Of a stretch of DNA of 64,000 nucleotides, positions 36,320 to 49,639 are shown piece after piece. This stretch comes from Populus alba (lineage: Eukaryota > Streptophyta > Magnoliopsida > Malpighiales > Salicaceae): assembly GCF_005239225.2 (NCBI RefSeq), contig NC_133298.1, forward strand, positions 2,232,001-2,296,000, written 5' to 3'. The position numbers and the translations under genes were made by a program. How positions within the stretch are numbered: position 1 is the first letter of the stretch; each line of letters opens with the position of its first letter. The notes below the pieces were generated by a model, which was not told where the DNA came from, ran no database searches, and saw only the letters and a list, made by a program, of their open reading frames with translations.

Positions 36320-39185
36320 AATAAATGATGGATTTTGTTTGATTATAAATTCATGAGTAAGATTGAAAGAAAGGTGCAGGACAGGGTAAGATTAGTGATC
36401 AGAACATTCAATCTTGACCGGAAATGAAGTCTTCATTATAAATGCATGATTTAAGAATTTAAATTCAATATATACTGAGAAAATAAATACAGTATTTTAA
36501 AGATAATATAAATAAATATAGTTATAATAAATATTACAATATTTTAAAAATATGAAAAATATAATTAAATTATTAAATAATTTATTATATATGAATTGTT
36601 GATAATTAAATTTTGTTTTTTCCACCTGCTTGCAAGAAGAATTTGATTAGCCAGGACTAGTTTCTTTCAAATTTGATCCTCAATCTCTGATTTTTTTTTT
36701 TGTTTTGGATATTTTTTGTTAATTTGATTTTTTTTTTAATTTTACCCCTTAATTAAAAAATTTAGGTTGCCATGTTATTTTTTTTCAAATTAGATCCTTA
36801 TTCTTTTAATTGTTATTTTTTTTTATCATTTTGTATAATTGAATTTTTTTTATTTATTTCATCAGTTGACATTTCACTTATTAGAATCTGGTCTTAATGA
36901 TGTTTCCCAAAGCTTTTAGACCTGACCTAGGAGTCGATCGGGGACAAGTACCGAGTCACAAGTCAGGTGGGTTAACCTAAGTTAACCCAAGTCAACCAAA
37001 TATTTTTATTTTATATAAAAAAATGTAAAATGCAATCATTTTGAAAAAAATAATCAACGAGTTTTGACCTAATTTTGACAGGGTTTGCCTCAGGATAATC
37101 GAGTCACAGGTCTACTCCAGTTTTTGACCGTTTCACACTAGGTCAATTCTTCCTAAATTCCTTTTGAAACCCAGCTTGACCTAAAACCCAGATCAACCCA
37201 CCGGGTCAAATCAAGTTTTAAAATGGTTGTTTTCTAGATGAGATGCTTTCAGTTTAGTCACTAATTAGTATCATTATTTTGAAAAGTTGACATCACCCCC
37301 CCCCCCCCACCCCAATTACGTACTTAGAAGTTGTTCATTTAAAAATGAAACTTTGTTTATTTGTTTTTGTTTTCTTTTCATTCAGGTTATCATCATCTCA
37401 TAATTTAGATAATAGATTTGGCCAAGTGAACATGTATTTTTTAAGGTTGCTGTTTTTTTATATTTTTTTTAATTTCGTCCTTCAAAATTTAATTTTTTTT
37501 TAAATTAAATTTCATCTTTTCTTTTATTTTATCTTATATTAGATTATCCTGTTTGCATGATTAGTTTGCAGGTTTTCGCAACCTCACTTGGATTTGCAAG
37601 TTTCTTATTTTTTTTAATTTCATTTTTTTACATTTAGATTCTTGTAGGGGAATTATTAATTTTTTTTTTATTTTCATTCTATAATATCAAGTCATGATTT
37701 TTTTTTAAATACATTTACATTGCGTGAACATCATTATTTTATGTTACAAAAAATTCAGTTCACCTTGTGGAAAAAAGCGTGCCACCTATCGAGAGATAGA
37801 TCAATTAAAGGTGGAGGGCTGGAGGCAGAGGAAGCCACCCAGCCAGTCAGCATCTTCGTTAGAAATGAACTATCCTTTTGCTAGAATATGAATTAAATTG
37901 CCGAAGGACATATTGGGTAGGCATGTAAGGTAAGTAAGATATTGAGAAGTAATCCTAAAAAATCAGAGTATTCATGACTTCAAATGAAAGCAATAGAGGA
38001 GACAAGCAGGAAATTTCTAATTTTAATTAGACCGATCTGTAATTTGTTATATTTCCTGAAAATTTTATTCTTCAATAGAAACCACTCAATCTAAAAAATC
38101 TATGATGTGAGACCCTGGTGTTGTGTGTTTGGTATTTGGTTCTGTATATCCTAAAAAAAAAAAATTGATTTAGGCCTCATTAACTGATTTTAAAAGTGAT
38201 TTTATTGAAACCTACATTTTAGAAAAATAAATTAAAACAATTTTTTCTTGTTTTTTCTATATCATAAAAAATATTAATATTTTTTTTTCAAGTTTATCTA
38301 ATATATATAGAACATTAGTTTTATAAAATGTAACTATACATATAATATAAAATATTTTAAATATAATATTATTGACATTATAGCTTATTAAGTAAAATTT
38401 ATTAATATTTTTAAAAAAACATTAAAATAATTTTTTTATATATGTTGGAAAAGACAAATTAGTTAATGGATTTAAGAGTTAGATATTTGGGATTTTTTGT
38501 ATGACAATTATTTTTACAATGGGGTTTAGGCAATTATCCTTTTATATCCCTTTATGCATTAGAAAATAAATATAAACACTTTACATCAAACATATTCATG
38601 CATAAATATTAAATTTTAATGACATACCCCTACATAATAATTCAAATTAAGAAATATAAGTATATTCACCAAATAACAAACATAAATATACTTGTTAAAA
38701 TAACAAACATAGATTTTCTTATCCTAATAAAACGTAATTTAACAATAAAAAGATAGTGTTTGATTATTGTTGTATAACAAAAAAGATGAAGACAGTAAAA
38801 ACAAAAACACATTATGCTTTCTTTTAGATATTGTTAAATTTTTATAAGTTTCAGATATTATTTGTTATTACACCATAAATCTCAACAAGTAGGTCAATAA
38901 GGAGTTTTATGCTTTGTATGAACTAAAATGAAAGAATCAAATAATTCAAAGTTAGACATATATATTTTTTAAAATCTTGAAGTTTGGTTGCTTGTTAGAT
39001 CATATATTAGAAAGTTATGAGATTTTCTATAGAGAAGTCATAATGATGTAAACTTGTTAAAACAAACTATGGTATTTCAGCATAAGTATATGGTAGATCA
39101 GACTTTAGAGTATGACTTGTTACTCTTATCTATAAAAATATCCTTATAGAATAAGAATATTCAAAGTCTTGTCTCATAATAGACA
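36320..39185. other. AT-rich region with dispersed repeat fragments
   Basis: No gene. The stretch 36900-37210 contains many GGGTTAACCC, AAGTCAACC and CGGGTCAAATCAAG phrases typical of a dispersed poplar-type repeat, related to those at 39.5, 41.8 and 44.2 kb. A C12 run is near 37300. The segment 37757-37860 (CAATTAAAGGTGGAGGGCTG) recurs at 41587-41700, and 38040-38120 resembles the repeat unit at 40190-40240. Confidence 0.5.
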
Positions 39186-39189
39186 ATTT

Positions 39190-41500
39190 TTTATTTATTA
39201 AAAAAGGGTTTAAGTAAGATCATATTTCCTTCATCCTTGTACTATTAATTAAAGAAAGAATCCATTGATATAAGTGCTTGTGGGCTCGTGCATTAGCGAG
39301 TAAACACAAGTACATGCAATGAGAAAGATAAGAATTTGGAATTATTGTAAGATCGTAAAAGTGTGACTTTTCTGATGTTATTGATTTTACACGATTTCAG
39401 TCCTATTTATCAATTTTTTATTTATTTTTTACGTGATTTTGCATGATAAATATTTATTGACTTGTAAAATCATATCATAAAAGTTATTATTATTATAATT
39501 TTAAAACCCGACTCGAGAGTTGACCGGGGCACGATTCAAGTCACTGATCGGGAGGGTTAATACGAGATGACCCGAGTTAATATATAAATTAAAAATGATT
39601 AATATCATAGTTTTAAAATTTAACTAAGAAATCAATGGAAGGAAGGCCCAAATCATTCGCAAGGAAGATCATCACAAGTCAATATACATAAAAAAAATTA
39701 TTATTATTATAATTTTAAAATTTAATTTAAAAATGACACATTGATATAACAGGTGAAGGTGGCCCAAAATTATCCGTGTTATGCAGGCTTCCTCTATCCA
39801 TATCATAAAAGTGGCCCTGACAAACGAGGTTACGTCAATTAGAACAACGCAACATCAAAAGCACAACATCTTAAAATTGAATAGGACCACATCTTAAGTT
39901 TGCCCATTTTTCTCTCCATGTGCGCTCCTTTGCTATTATTTTCACAAAGTGTGCTCTTTCAAAATAAAAACCCAAACAAAACGCAGAAAACTTAATTACG
40001 TCTTGCGAGGTGAAGACTATAGTTTGTACAGGTCAAAGTAAGAAGATTATTCAATGGTTACGTGATATGTTGCCTAAAATTTCCTTTTCACTTCTTTTGT
40101 CGGTTCATTTCGATAAATCAAATCAATCCAGCTAGCTGATAATGAAAGATTAGGTAACAGTGGCCGATCAGTTTGTTTTATTTCCACAAGTTTTATTCTT
40201 CAATATAAACCACTCTTTCTAAGATTTGAGGCAGTGATATTGTGTGTTGTTGGTATCTGGCTTTGTATATTCTAATAAAATGTTTTTAATTTAGGACTCG
40301 TTTGCTGGTTTTTAAAATATTTTCATAAAAAAAGAATTATTAAAAAATAAATTATTTTTCATGGAAAATAAAATAATTAATTTTATCATTTGGCCATGTT
40401 ATAAGAAAATATTTTTAAAATAATTTATTAATGTTTGAAGTTGATTATTTTTAATGAGTATTAAAGATATTACTATTTCTGCTTAAAACTAATAAGATAA
40501 TATAAATAAACGTAACTATAATATTTAAAAAACTTTTCAGTCCACAAGAGAGCGTATATGTGTGGGTGTAAGATTTCCTTTCTAATAGATAAGAAAAGAA
40601 GGAATATTCAATTATATGTTTGAAAAAAAAAAAAAAAAAAACCTTGTCTTTGGGCTTCACCTATCAATGGTGACATTCGCTATGAAATTTCAAATTTGAA
40701 AATTCTGTCATTTATTTAAGAAAATAGAAAGCATTGGCCACTTCTTTTAGGACAAGTTTGGTTTGGTTCACTGTGGAAATTAATGGGAATGGTTTTTATT
40801 ACTTCATCAAGATTCTTAGTTGTATCACTAATTTGTCAATACTGAAAGAAGTTTATTATCATTACCAATAAAAAAAAAATCAATAGCTTATTATAATTCA
40901 TTTTTGTTTATCAGAAAACAAAAAAAAAAATTTGTTTATGTTATATTAATTAATTTATTACCAAAAAAAATAATCTAAAGCTTAGTTGTATTAATTAATT
41001 TGTTTTTTATGTTTTTAGATTATTTGATATATTGATGTTAAAAATAAATTTTAAAAAATCAAAAAAAATATTTCAATGTATTTTCAAGCAAAAAACTAAT
41101 TTAAAAGCAACTAATACCATAATACCTAATGGACACTAAATTTGGTGGGGTTTCTTTTAACATCTTGGCTAGAAATTTTGTAAATATTTGCTTTTTTACA
41201 ATTACAAAGAAGATGGAATATTGCAAAAAAAACTGTCTAAACTTTTTATTCTATTTATTTAAGAGTTTAAAATTTTGATTTGTTTTTATTTTCTTGAGGA
41301 TTGAGATCGAAATATGTTCGCCTGATGAAGATGCATTGACATGTGAAAAAAAATGAATTTTATAAATAATTTTTTTTTAAAAATCAACTCTTTTATAAAA
41401 AATAGCTGCCAAGAACTGAAAACAAGAAAAAGAAAAAGAAAAAGAAAAAAGTTAAACTAATCACACCAAAGTTATGTTGATCGCATGACTTTATTTTTTT
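39190..41500 (+). repeat. local duplication unit A (kinase-flank related)
   Basis: The unit holds three recognisable blocks: 39190-39900 (ATATAAGTGCTTGTGGGCTC to GAATAGGACCACATCTTAAG), 40090-40260 (GTCGGTTCATTTCGATAAAT to AATATAAACCACTC) and 40450-41170 (TTTCAGTCCACAAGAGAGCG to a TTTGGTGGGGTTTC motif). All three recur in the same order at 43840-46990. The part at 40740-40800 resembles the kinase 3' flank near 32020-32060. No coding sequence. Confidence 0.7.
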
Positions 41501-42760
41501 GCAAATCTCGTACTATTTTAAAAATCCCATGAAAAATTTTATTTATGAACTTTTTAATATTTTATTTTTTATTTTTACCAAAAAAATCAATTCACTGTGT
41601 GGAGAAACTCGTGCCATCTATCGAGAAAAAAATAGATCAATTAAAGGTGGAGGGCTGGAGGCAAAGGAAGCCACCCAACTAGCCATCTTCGTTAAAAATG
41701 AAGTATCCTTTTATCATTTATTTTTTTATGTCATTTTGTATGATAAATTATATTATAAAAATTATTATTATAATTTTAAAATTTAATTTGAGAATTGATT
41801 GAGGAATAGCTCAAGTTACTTAAAGAAAAGATCGAGATAATCCTAGTCAATATATAATTAAAAATAATAATTATTATAATTTTAAAATTTAATTTGAGAA
41901 TTCATTATAATAAAACTTAGATTATATGTAGGAGATCAATGTTGGTCCAAATAAATATATATAAAAAAATAATTATTATTATAATTTTAAAATGATAAGT
42001 AGATGTAACAGGTGAAGGTAAACCCAAAATTGTCCTGCGGGCTTTCTCTGTCTATGTCATAAAAGTGGGCCTGACTATGGATTGACAGTTCCACTTTTAA
42101 AGTACAATCTTGGCATGCATCATTCGGATTTCTCAATGGCAAAATCGGATACACCCGTTTGGCACTGCTGTTAAACCTATCTTTTAAAAAATTTTAAATT
42201 TTTATTTTTGTTAAAATTGAATGCGGTTTGTATTTTTTAAATTGTTTTAATGTGTTGATATAAAAAAAATAATTTTTTAAAAATGAAAAAAATATTATTG
42301 GCATGCTTTTCAACACGAAAAGCTATTTAAAAAGTAATCGCTATCACACTCCTAAACACCCCATCATGTTGGAAGAACGAAGCTGCTTGATATTCCATGT
42401 TCTGTTACATGATCTACCCAGTATGTAAGAAGATTGAATATTCAATGGCGTCTTGAGGGGTGTAATATAATTTTGGACAGGTACTATTCTTACGTGATAT
42501 GTTGTCTAAAATTTCCTTTTCATTTCTTTTGTCGGTTCATTTCGATAAATCTAATCAATCCAGCTAGCTGATAATGGAAGATTAGGTAACAATTGCCGAT
42601 CAGTTTGTTTTATTTCCAGAAGTTTTATTCTTCAATATAAACCACTCTTTCTAAGATTCGAGCTACTGATACTGTGTGTTGTTATCTGGCTTTGTTTATC
42701 CTAATAAATTTTTTTTAATTTAAACCTTGTCGTTTGCTGGGTTTTAAAATATTTTCATAA
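41500..42760 (+). repeat. partial copies of the local duplication unit
   Basis: The part 41587-41700 repeats 37757-37860; 41765-42060 repeats the middle of the 39.5-39.8 kb block; 42480-42680 repeats the GTCGGTTCATTTCGATAAAT block with the same order of motifs. A MITE at 42152-42364 interrupts it. No gene is supported. Confidence 0.6.
42152..42364 (-). mobile_element. MITE, same family as 44452-44672, opposite orientation
   Basis: It begins CCCGTTTGGCACTGCTGTTA and ends GCTATCACACTCCTAAACAC; the reverse complement of the right end (GTGTTTAGGAGTGTGATAGC) matches the left end of the 44.45-kb copy. The core contains ATGCGGTTTGTA and TTTTCAACACGAAAAGC. No frame. Confidence 0.75.
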
Positions 42761-42769
42761 ACTTAATCT

Positions 42770-43835
42770 TTTTCACTTTTTTTGTCGGTTCATTTCGATC
42801 AATCAAATCAATTCAACAAAAAAATTGATGGGGATAATTTGTGGTTTGTCCACGTAAAACAAGGACATCCTTTAATCCCTGAATCACGGTGGAAGATCTG
42901 GTGATTAATGACGTTTATTCCCTTTTCTTTTTTATCCTTTGAGCTTAAAACAAATTATTAAAATTGCCTTTTTCTTTTGGAATGTGATAAAATCGCTCTA
43001 CGCTTTGACAGTTTATTAAATATTACCATGTTTAATTTCTCACAGAAATGTGTAAAAACTACACATAAATGTTAATTACAAGAGAAATAAAAGGAATTAG
43101 CTAAATAAGCTTCTATAACTGAGGATCAAAGAGTGCACATATGGAAGGCCGTGGATCAGGGCAGAGGATCCTCAACACAAACCAAGGAAATAAACCTTCT
43201 ATATATTCTGAGTTCAGTACTAGTATTTGTCACCATTATTAGAATACTTATGTTGAGATTTCAGGTAAGGACCCATTATGATAACTTTTTTTTTAATGAA
43301 ATACGAGAGATATATTATTTTTCAAAAAAATTATTATACTTCCATGATTAAAAAAAATGCGACACTCTGCATTGGGTGATCATCCTTCAAGCATTTTTAT
43401 ATTATTTTTCTTGTTTTTTCTCCTAGCTATTCATTTCTTGTGTTAAACAACAAATCTTAACTCTCTCTCTCCCCCTTAATTACCCTAATTATTTTGAAGA
43501 ATGAAATTAAAAAATAAAAAGACATAAATTAAGAAAAAGAAAAAAAGGAAATAAGAAGCATTGACTGAACAACCCAGTTTGTTGTTGCGCAAGCTTAGCC
43601 CATTGTTAACATACACGCAGAGTAGACAGATATCTGTGTACATAAATCACTATCGTTAGCGGATAAACTTGTGCTTAAGGAGACAATCTTTAGCAAAAAT
43701 CAACGCAGCACAGCTACCAGTACATGGGAAATTAATACTGGTCTATCACCATTGTAAGAAAAAAGGATATTAATGTCATAGTCAATGGTCTTAAATTCTG
43801 GATAATGCAGCGGGTCTATCTCCTGTATTTTTATT
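42770..43835. other. unassigned spacer between duplication units
   Basis: A frame at 43133-43351 (+) begins MHIWKAVDQGRG and includes a hydrophobic segment. It is followed inside the frame by a good donor-like CAG|GTAAGG at 43263-43265, so it may be a first-exon relic, but no partner exon is found. A 39-bp island at 43793-43831 is identical to 57212-57250 within LINE-derived DNA. Confidence 0.4.
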
Positions 43836-43839
43836 TATT

Positions 43840-46800
43840 AAAAAGGGTCTAAGCAAGGCCATATTTTCTTCATCCTTACACTATTAATTAAAAAAAAATT
43901 CATTGATATAAGTGCTTGTGGGGCTGGTGCATTAGCGAGTAAACATAAAAATATACAATAAAAAATTTAAAAATTTAAAATTATTGTAAGATCGTAAAAT
44001 CATAATTTTTTTTATGTTATTGATTTACACATTTCAATCTTATTTTATTATTTTTTTACATGATTTTGCATGATAAATATATATTGATTTGGAAAATCAT
44101 ATCATAAAAGATGTTATTATTATAATTTTAAAACCTGACTTGAGAGTTGACTGGAACACGACTCAAGTTACTGATCGGGAAGGTCAACACAAGGTGACTC
44201 AAGTCAACATATAAATAAAAGTAGTTATTATCATAGTTTTAAAACTCAATTCAAAGATTAACTAGAATAAAACCCAAATCATATATGAGAAGGATCAACA
44301 CGGGTCTAGGTCAATATATATAAAAATAATAATTATTATAATTTTAAATTTAAATTTAAAAATAACAATTTAATGTAATAGGTCAAAGTCGCCCTAAATT
44401 ATCTGCGTTGTGTGGGCTTTTTTGTCCATGTCATAAAAGTGGCCCTTACTATGAGGGTGTTTGGGAATGTGTGGTAGCGGTTGCTTTTTCAAATAGCTTT
44501 TTCGTGCCGAAAAGCATGTCAATAATGTTTTTTTATTTTTTAAAAATTATTTTTGATATCAGCACATCAAAACGATCCAAAAAGTACAAACCGCACTCTC
44601 AATTTTAGCAAAAAAAAAAAATTTGAATTTTGGTGAAAAGCCGGTTTGGCCGCAATGCCAAACGGGCTCTATGAATTGACAGTTCACTTTAAGGGTGTTT
44701 TGGTTTGGAGGTGTAATTTTTTTTTTTTGGATCACATATAAAATATGTAGTTTTTTTTATTAATATAAGTGTTCGGGTCAACTTGTATATACTTCGATTA
44801 ATTCTATAGGCCCTGAAGTTTAATAACTATATAAACCTCCAATAATTCTAGATTTGTAAGAGTAAAAACTAGTAATCTCTAAATTATGAATTGTGATTTA
44901 TATTTAAATAATTATACCTTTTAAAAAATATACCTAACTCCAAAACAAACACACATTAAAAATGATTGCAAAGGTACACTCTTGGCATGCATCATTCGAA
45001 TTTCTTCAATGGCAAAAACAGATTCACTCATGTTTAAGAACGAAGCTGTTTGATATTCCAGGTTGTGTTACATGATCAAGCATAAAACTAAAGCAGGATC
45101 ATGTTTCCTCACATCAATCTTCTGCTTGCTTTAAAATACTTAAAATTATGTTTCATGGAATTTTTTGAGCAGGTTTTAAATATTGTTTGTTTTTATATTT
45201 AAAATTATGTTTAGATATATTTTAAAAATATAATCGATTTGAAATTTTTTTTTAATAAATCAATATTTTTTTATAGCTTTGATATATTAAAGATGTTAAA
45301 AGTTTAAAAATATTTTTTTTTATTTTTAAAATAAAAAATAATTTTTGCTGCAAACCTAAACAAATCCTAACTTGGTAGAAAAAAAGACACTCATTTTACA
45401 GAAAATAAATTAATTTTGACCACAGTCATGGTAACTTGAAGTCATGGAAGAAAAACTCTTTTTATGACAAGGATTAGAACAACACAACTCATTAAATATC
45501 AAAAGCACATCATCTTAAAATTGAATAGGACCACATCTTAAGAAAAACTCCTTTTATGACGTGTCCCAGTACTCTTGCTAAATCCTTTTCACTTCTTTTG
45601 TCGGTTTATTTCCATAAATCAAATCAATTCAGCTTGCTGATAGTATAAGATTAGGTAATAGTAATCAATCAGTTTGTTTTATTTCTAGAAGTTTTATTCT
45701 TCAATATAAACCACTCTTTCTAAGATTTGAGACACTGATATTGTGTGTTGTTGTCATCTAGCTTTGTTTATTGTAATAAAAAGCTTTTAATTTAGGTCGT
45801 GTTTGTTGGTTTTTAAAATATTTCTATAAAAAAAAGATTATTGAAAAATAAAATAATTGTTTTTATTATTTGGCCATGTTAATTATAAGAAAAAATTTTA
45901 AAAATAATTTATTAATATTTGAAGTTAATTAATTTTAATGAGTATAAAAAATATTACTATTTCTGATTAAAACTAATAAAAGATAATATAAAATAAACAT
46001 GGTTATACTATTTAAAAAACTTTTCAGTCCATAAGAGAGCGTGTGTGTGTGTAAGATTTCCTTTCGAATAGATACAGAGAAGAAGGAATATTCAATTGCA
46101 TTGTAGCTAGAGTACGGTACTGTAGTTTTGCCATTCTTGAAGTGAAATTTCTTTATTTGCTATGAAATTTCAAATTTGGAAATTTTGTCAATTATTTAAG
46201 AAAAATATATAGAAAGCAATATTGGCCACTTCTTTTTAGGATAAGTTTGGTTTGATTAATTGTGGAAATTAATGGGAGTGGTTTTTATTACATCATCAAG
46301 ATTCTTAGTTGTATTACTAATTTGTCAATACTGAAAAAAGTTTATTATCATTACCAATAAAACAAAATCAAGAGATTATTATTATAATTCATTTTTGTTT
46401 ATCAGAAAACTAAAAAAAAATAATTTTTTTTTATGTTGTATTAATTAATTTTATCAAGAGCTTAGTTGTAATAGTTATTTTATTTTTAGTTAATTTAATG
46501 TACTGATATTAAAAATAAATTTTTAAAAAAATAAAAAAATATTTCAATATATTTTCAAATAAAAAATAATTTAAAATATAATCACTACCATAATACCCAA
46601 TGAACTCTAAATGGTAGGGTTTCCTTTAGCATCTTGACCATAAAATTTGTAAATATTTGCTTTTGTACAATTACAAAAGAAGAAAGAATATTGCATATAT
46701 CTGTCTAAACCTTTTTATTTCTATTTATTTAAGTGTCTAATTTTTTTATTTTTATTTTATTTTCTTGAGGATTGAGATTGCAAAATATTGATGTGATCAA

Positions 46801-46990
46801 GATGCATTGACATATGGAAAAAAAATGAATCTTTTTAAATAATTTTTTTTTTAAAAATCAATTTTTTTAATAAAAAAATACCTTTTCAAGAATTAAAAAA
46901 AAGAAAAAAGAAAAAGTAAACTAATCACACCAAAGTTTTGTGGATTACCATGACTTTATTTTTGAAAATCTTGTACTATTAAAATCCTAT
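43840..46990 (+). repeat. local duplication unit B (kinase-flank related)
   Basis: Same block order as unit A: 43840-44440, then (after a MITE at 44452) 45480-45540, 45590-45740 and 45950-46990. Shared phrases include GTGCATTAGCGAGTAAACA, AAAATTGAATAGGACCACAT and TTTCAGTCCATAAGAGAGCG. Divergence is moderate, with many short indels. No coding sequence. Confidence 0.7.
44452..44672 (+). mobile_element. MITE, best-preserved copy of the family
   Basis: It begins GAGGGTGTTTGGGAATGTGT and its right end reverse complements to GAGCCCGTTTGGCATTGCGG, an imperfect terminal inverted repeat of about 20 bp. The interior carries CGTGCCGAAAAGCATG and CAGCACATCAAAACGATCCA. A possible 3-bp target duplication (TAT) flanks it, which would suit a PIF/Harbinger-type MITE; this is tentative. 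Confidence 0.8.
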
Positions 46991-47444
46991 GAAAAGTTTT
47001 ATTTATATGCTTGTATTATTTTATGTGTTGATATTTCCTTTTTCTTTGTATATTCTTGAGACTTCAAGGTACTTGATAAAATCTTATAATTGATAAAATT
47101 TAAATTTTATAGTGTAAAAAACAATTAAAAGAAGAACCAAAATATGTAAAATGTTTTTCCCATGATTTTTTAAAGTATAATATAATAGAATTAAGATAAA
47201 ATAAAAAAAAAAAGTTAAAAATTAGATTATAACAACCACTGATATCATGATTCAGGATAAAATAAATAAAAGTTAAAAATTTATTTGGCCATGTTTATAA
47301 GAAAAATTTTTAAAAATAATTTATTTGATGTTTGAAGTTATTTATTTTTAATGAGTACTGCTTAAAACTAATAAAGATAATATAAATAAACATTAGTTAC
47401 AATATTTAAAAAACTTTTCAGTCGACAAGAGAGCTTATATGTGT

Positions 47445-48835
47445 GTAATGCAATCACTACCGCAACATGTAATGAACTCTGAATCTGGTGGGGCTTCTTT
47501 TAGCATCTTGACTATAAATTCTGTACACATTTGCTTTTGTACAATTACAAGAAGATGGAATATTGCAGAAAACTGTCTAATTTTTTATTCTATTTATTCA
47601 AGTGTATACATTTTGATTTTTATTTTCTTGAGGATTGAGATTGAAAAATATTGACGTGATCAAGATGCATTGACATCCCGTAAATAAATTTAAAAATAAA
47701 TTGTTATTTTTTATGTTTTTAAATTATTTTGATGTATTAATAATAAAAATAAATTTTAAAAAATTAAAAAAATATTTTAATATATTTCTAAATAAAAAAA
47801 TAATTTAAAATACAATCACTATCACATGATGTAATGAAATCTAAATCTGGTGGGGCTTCTTTTAGCATCTTGACTATAAAATTTTGTACACATTTGCTTT
47901 TGTACAATTACGAAGAAGATGGAATATTGCAGAAAACTATCTAATCTTTTATTCTATTTATTTAAGTGTATAAATTTTGATTTTTGATTTTTATTTTTTT
48001 GAGGATTAAGATTGAAAAATATTTACGTGATCAAGATACATTGACATGTGGAAAAAATAAATCCAGTAAATAAATTTAAAAATAAATTGATGGTTTTTAT
48101 ATTTTTAAATTATTTTGATGTATTGATTTCAAAAATAAATTTTAAAAAATATTTTAATATATTTTTAAATAAAAAATAATTTAAAATGCAATCACTGCCC
48201 CATTATGTAATGAACTCTAAATCTGGTGGGGCTTCTTTTAGCATCTTGCCTATAAATTTTGTACACATTTGCTTTTGTACAGTTACGAAGAAGATGGAAT
48301 ATTGCAGAAAACTGTCTAATCTTTTATTCTATTTATTCAAGTGTATAAATTTTGATTTTTGATTTTTATTTTCCTAAGAATTGAGATTGAAAAATATTGA
48401 CACGATCAAGATGCATTGACATGTGGAAAAAATGAATCCTGTAAATAAATTTAAAAATAAATTAATATTTTTTATATTTTTAAATTATTTTGATTTATTG
48501 ATGTTAAAAATAATAAATTTTAAAAAAATTAAAAAATATTTTAATATATTTTCAAACAAAAAATAATTAAAAATGCAACCATTCCCACATAATACAAAGA
48601 ACTCTAAATCTGGTGGGGCTTCTTTTAGCATCTTGACTATAAATTTTGTACACATTTGCTTTTGTACAATTACGAAGAAGACAAAATATTGCAGAAAACA
48701 GTCTAATCTTTTTATTCTATTTATTCAAGTGTATAAATTTTTGATTTTTGATTTTTATTTTCTTAAGGATTGAGATTGAAAAATATTGACGTGATCAAGA
48801 CGCATTGGCTTGTGAAAAAATGAATCCCGTAAAAT
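47445..48835 (+). repeat. four-copy tandem array, period about 365-390 bp
   Basis: Copies start near 47449, 47814, 48189 and 48577. Each contains TCTGGTGGGGCTTCTTTTAG, then TTTGCTTTTGTACA, AATATTGCAGAAAAC, GAGATTGAAAAATATT and an AT-rich tail. The unit is related to single diverged copies near 41130-41350 and 46600-46820, from which it was probably amplified. No coding sequence. Confidence 0.85.
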
Positions 48836-49211
48836 AAATTTAAAAATAAGTGTATAAATTTTTGTTGATCCCATGACTTTAATTTTGCAAATCTTGTACT
48901 ATTAAAAATCTAAGGAAATTTTTTATTTATATGCTTGTAATATTTTATGTGTTGATATTTCCTTTTCTTTGTGTATTATTGAGACTTCAAGGTGCTTGAT
49001 AAAATCTTATAATTGAATTAGAGACTAGTTTGATTAAGATTTAAATTTGTAGTGTAAAAAAATAATTAAAAGAAGCAACAAAATATATAAGAGCCAACCT
49101 TTTTAACAGGCTCCATCTACAGTAACCCATAAGATCACACCAAGCCACGACCACAAGCCACAACACATATGAAAGTGTCTTTCCCATGTATTTTAAAGTA
49201 TAATATAATAT
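48836..49211. other. AT-rich spacer
   Basis: The part 48860-49060 repeats sequence seen at 46940-47110 (TATGTGTTGATATTTCC, GAGACTTCAAGGT). The rest holds no recognisable feature. Confidence 0.4.
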
Positions 49212-49639
49212 GTCTTAAATATTATTTTAGGTGTCGATATTTACATCATTATTGTCACACTTGGACATCGTAGCGACCTTAAAAATTAATTCTCAAATTA
49301 TGAAAAAAAAATAGATATCTGGCATCTTATTCTTTTAGGGGAAAATATCTTGTTTAAGGAGTCACCACCTAGTATTATGGTCACTAGGAACCCTAACTGG
49401 CCAACATAAATTCTATGGTTCGGGACTGGTTACGTAGAAGAGAAGATATTATCACCCCTTAAATGTTCTGCCTAAGGCAGGCTGCATTGCTGGTTTCATC
49501 TTAAATTGCTAAATGTTTATTAGTTTACGCTATGATGATTTGCTTATAATATTCCTGATTCTGGCGCCAGTGAATATTCAACTACGGATACTTCCAACTC
49601 TGGCGTTAATAAATATCACGTAGCTATAAAAAATAAAAT

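Noticed and set aside
37298..37312. Poly-C run, with a similar one at 17241
   Set aside because: Simple homopolymers; their lengths are unreliable in this assembly.
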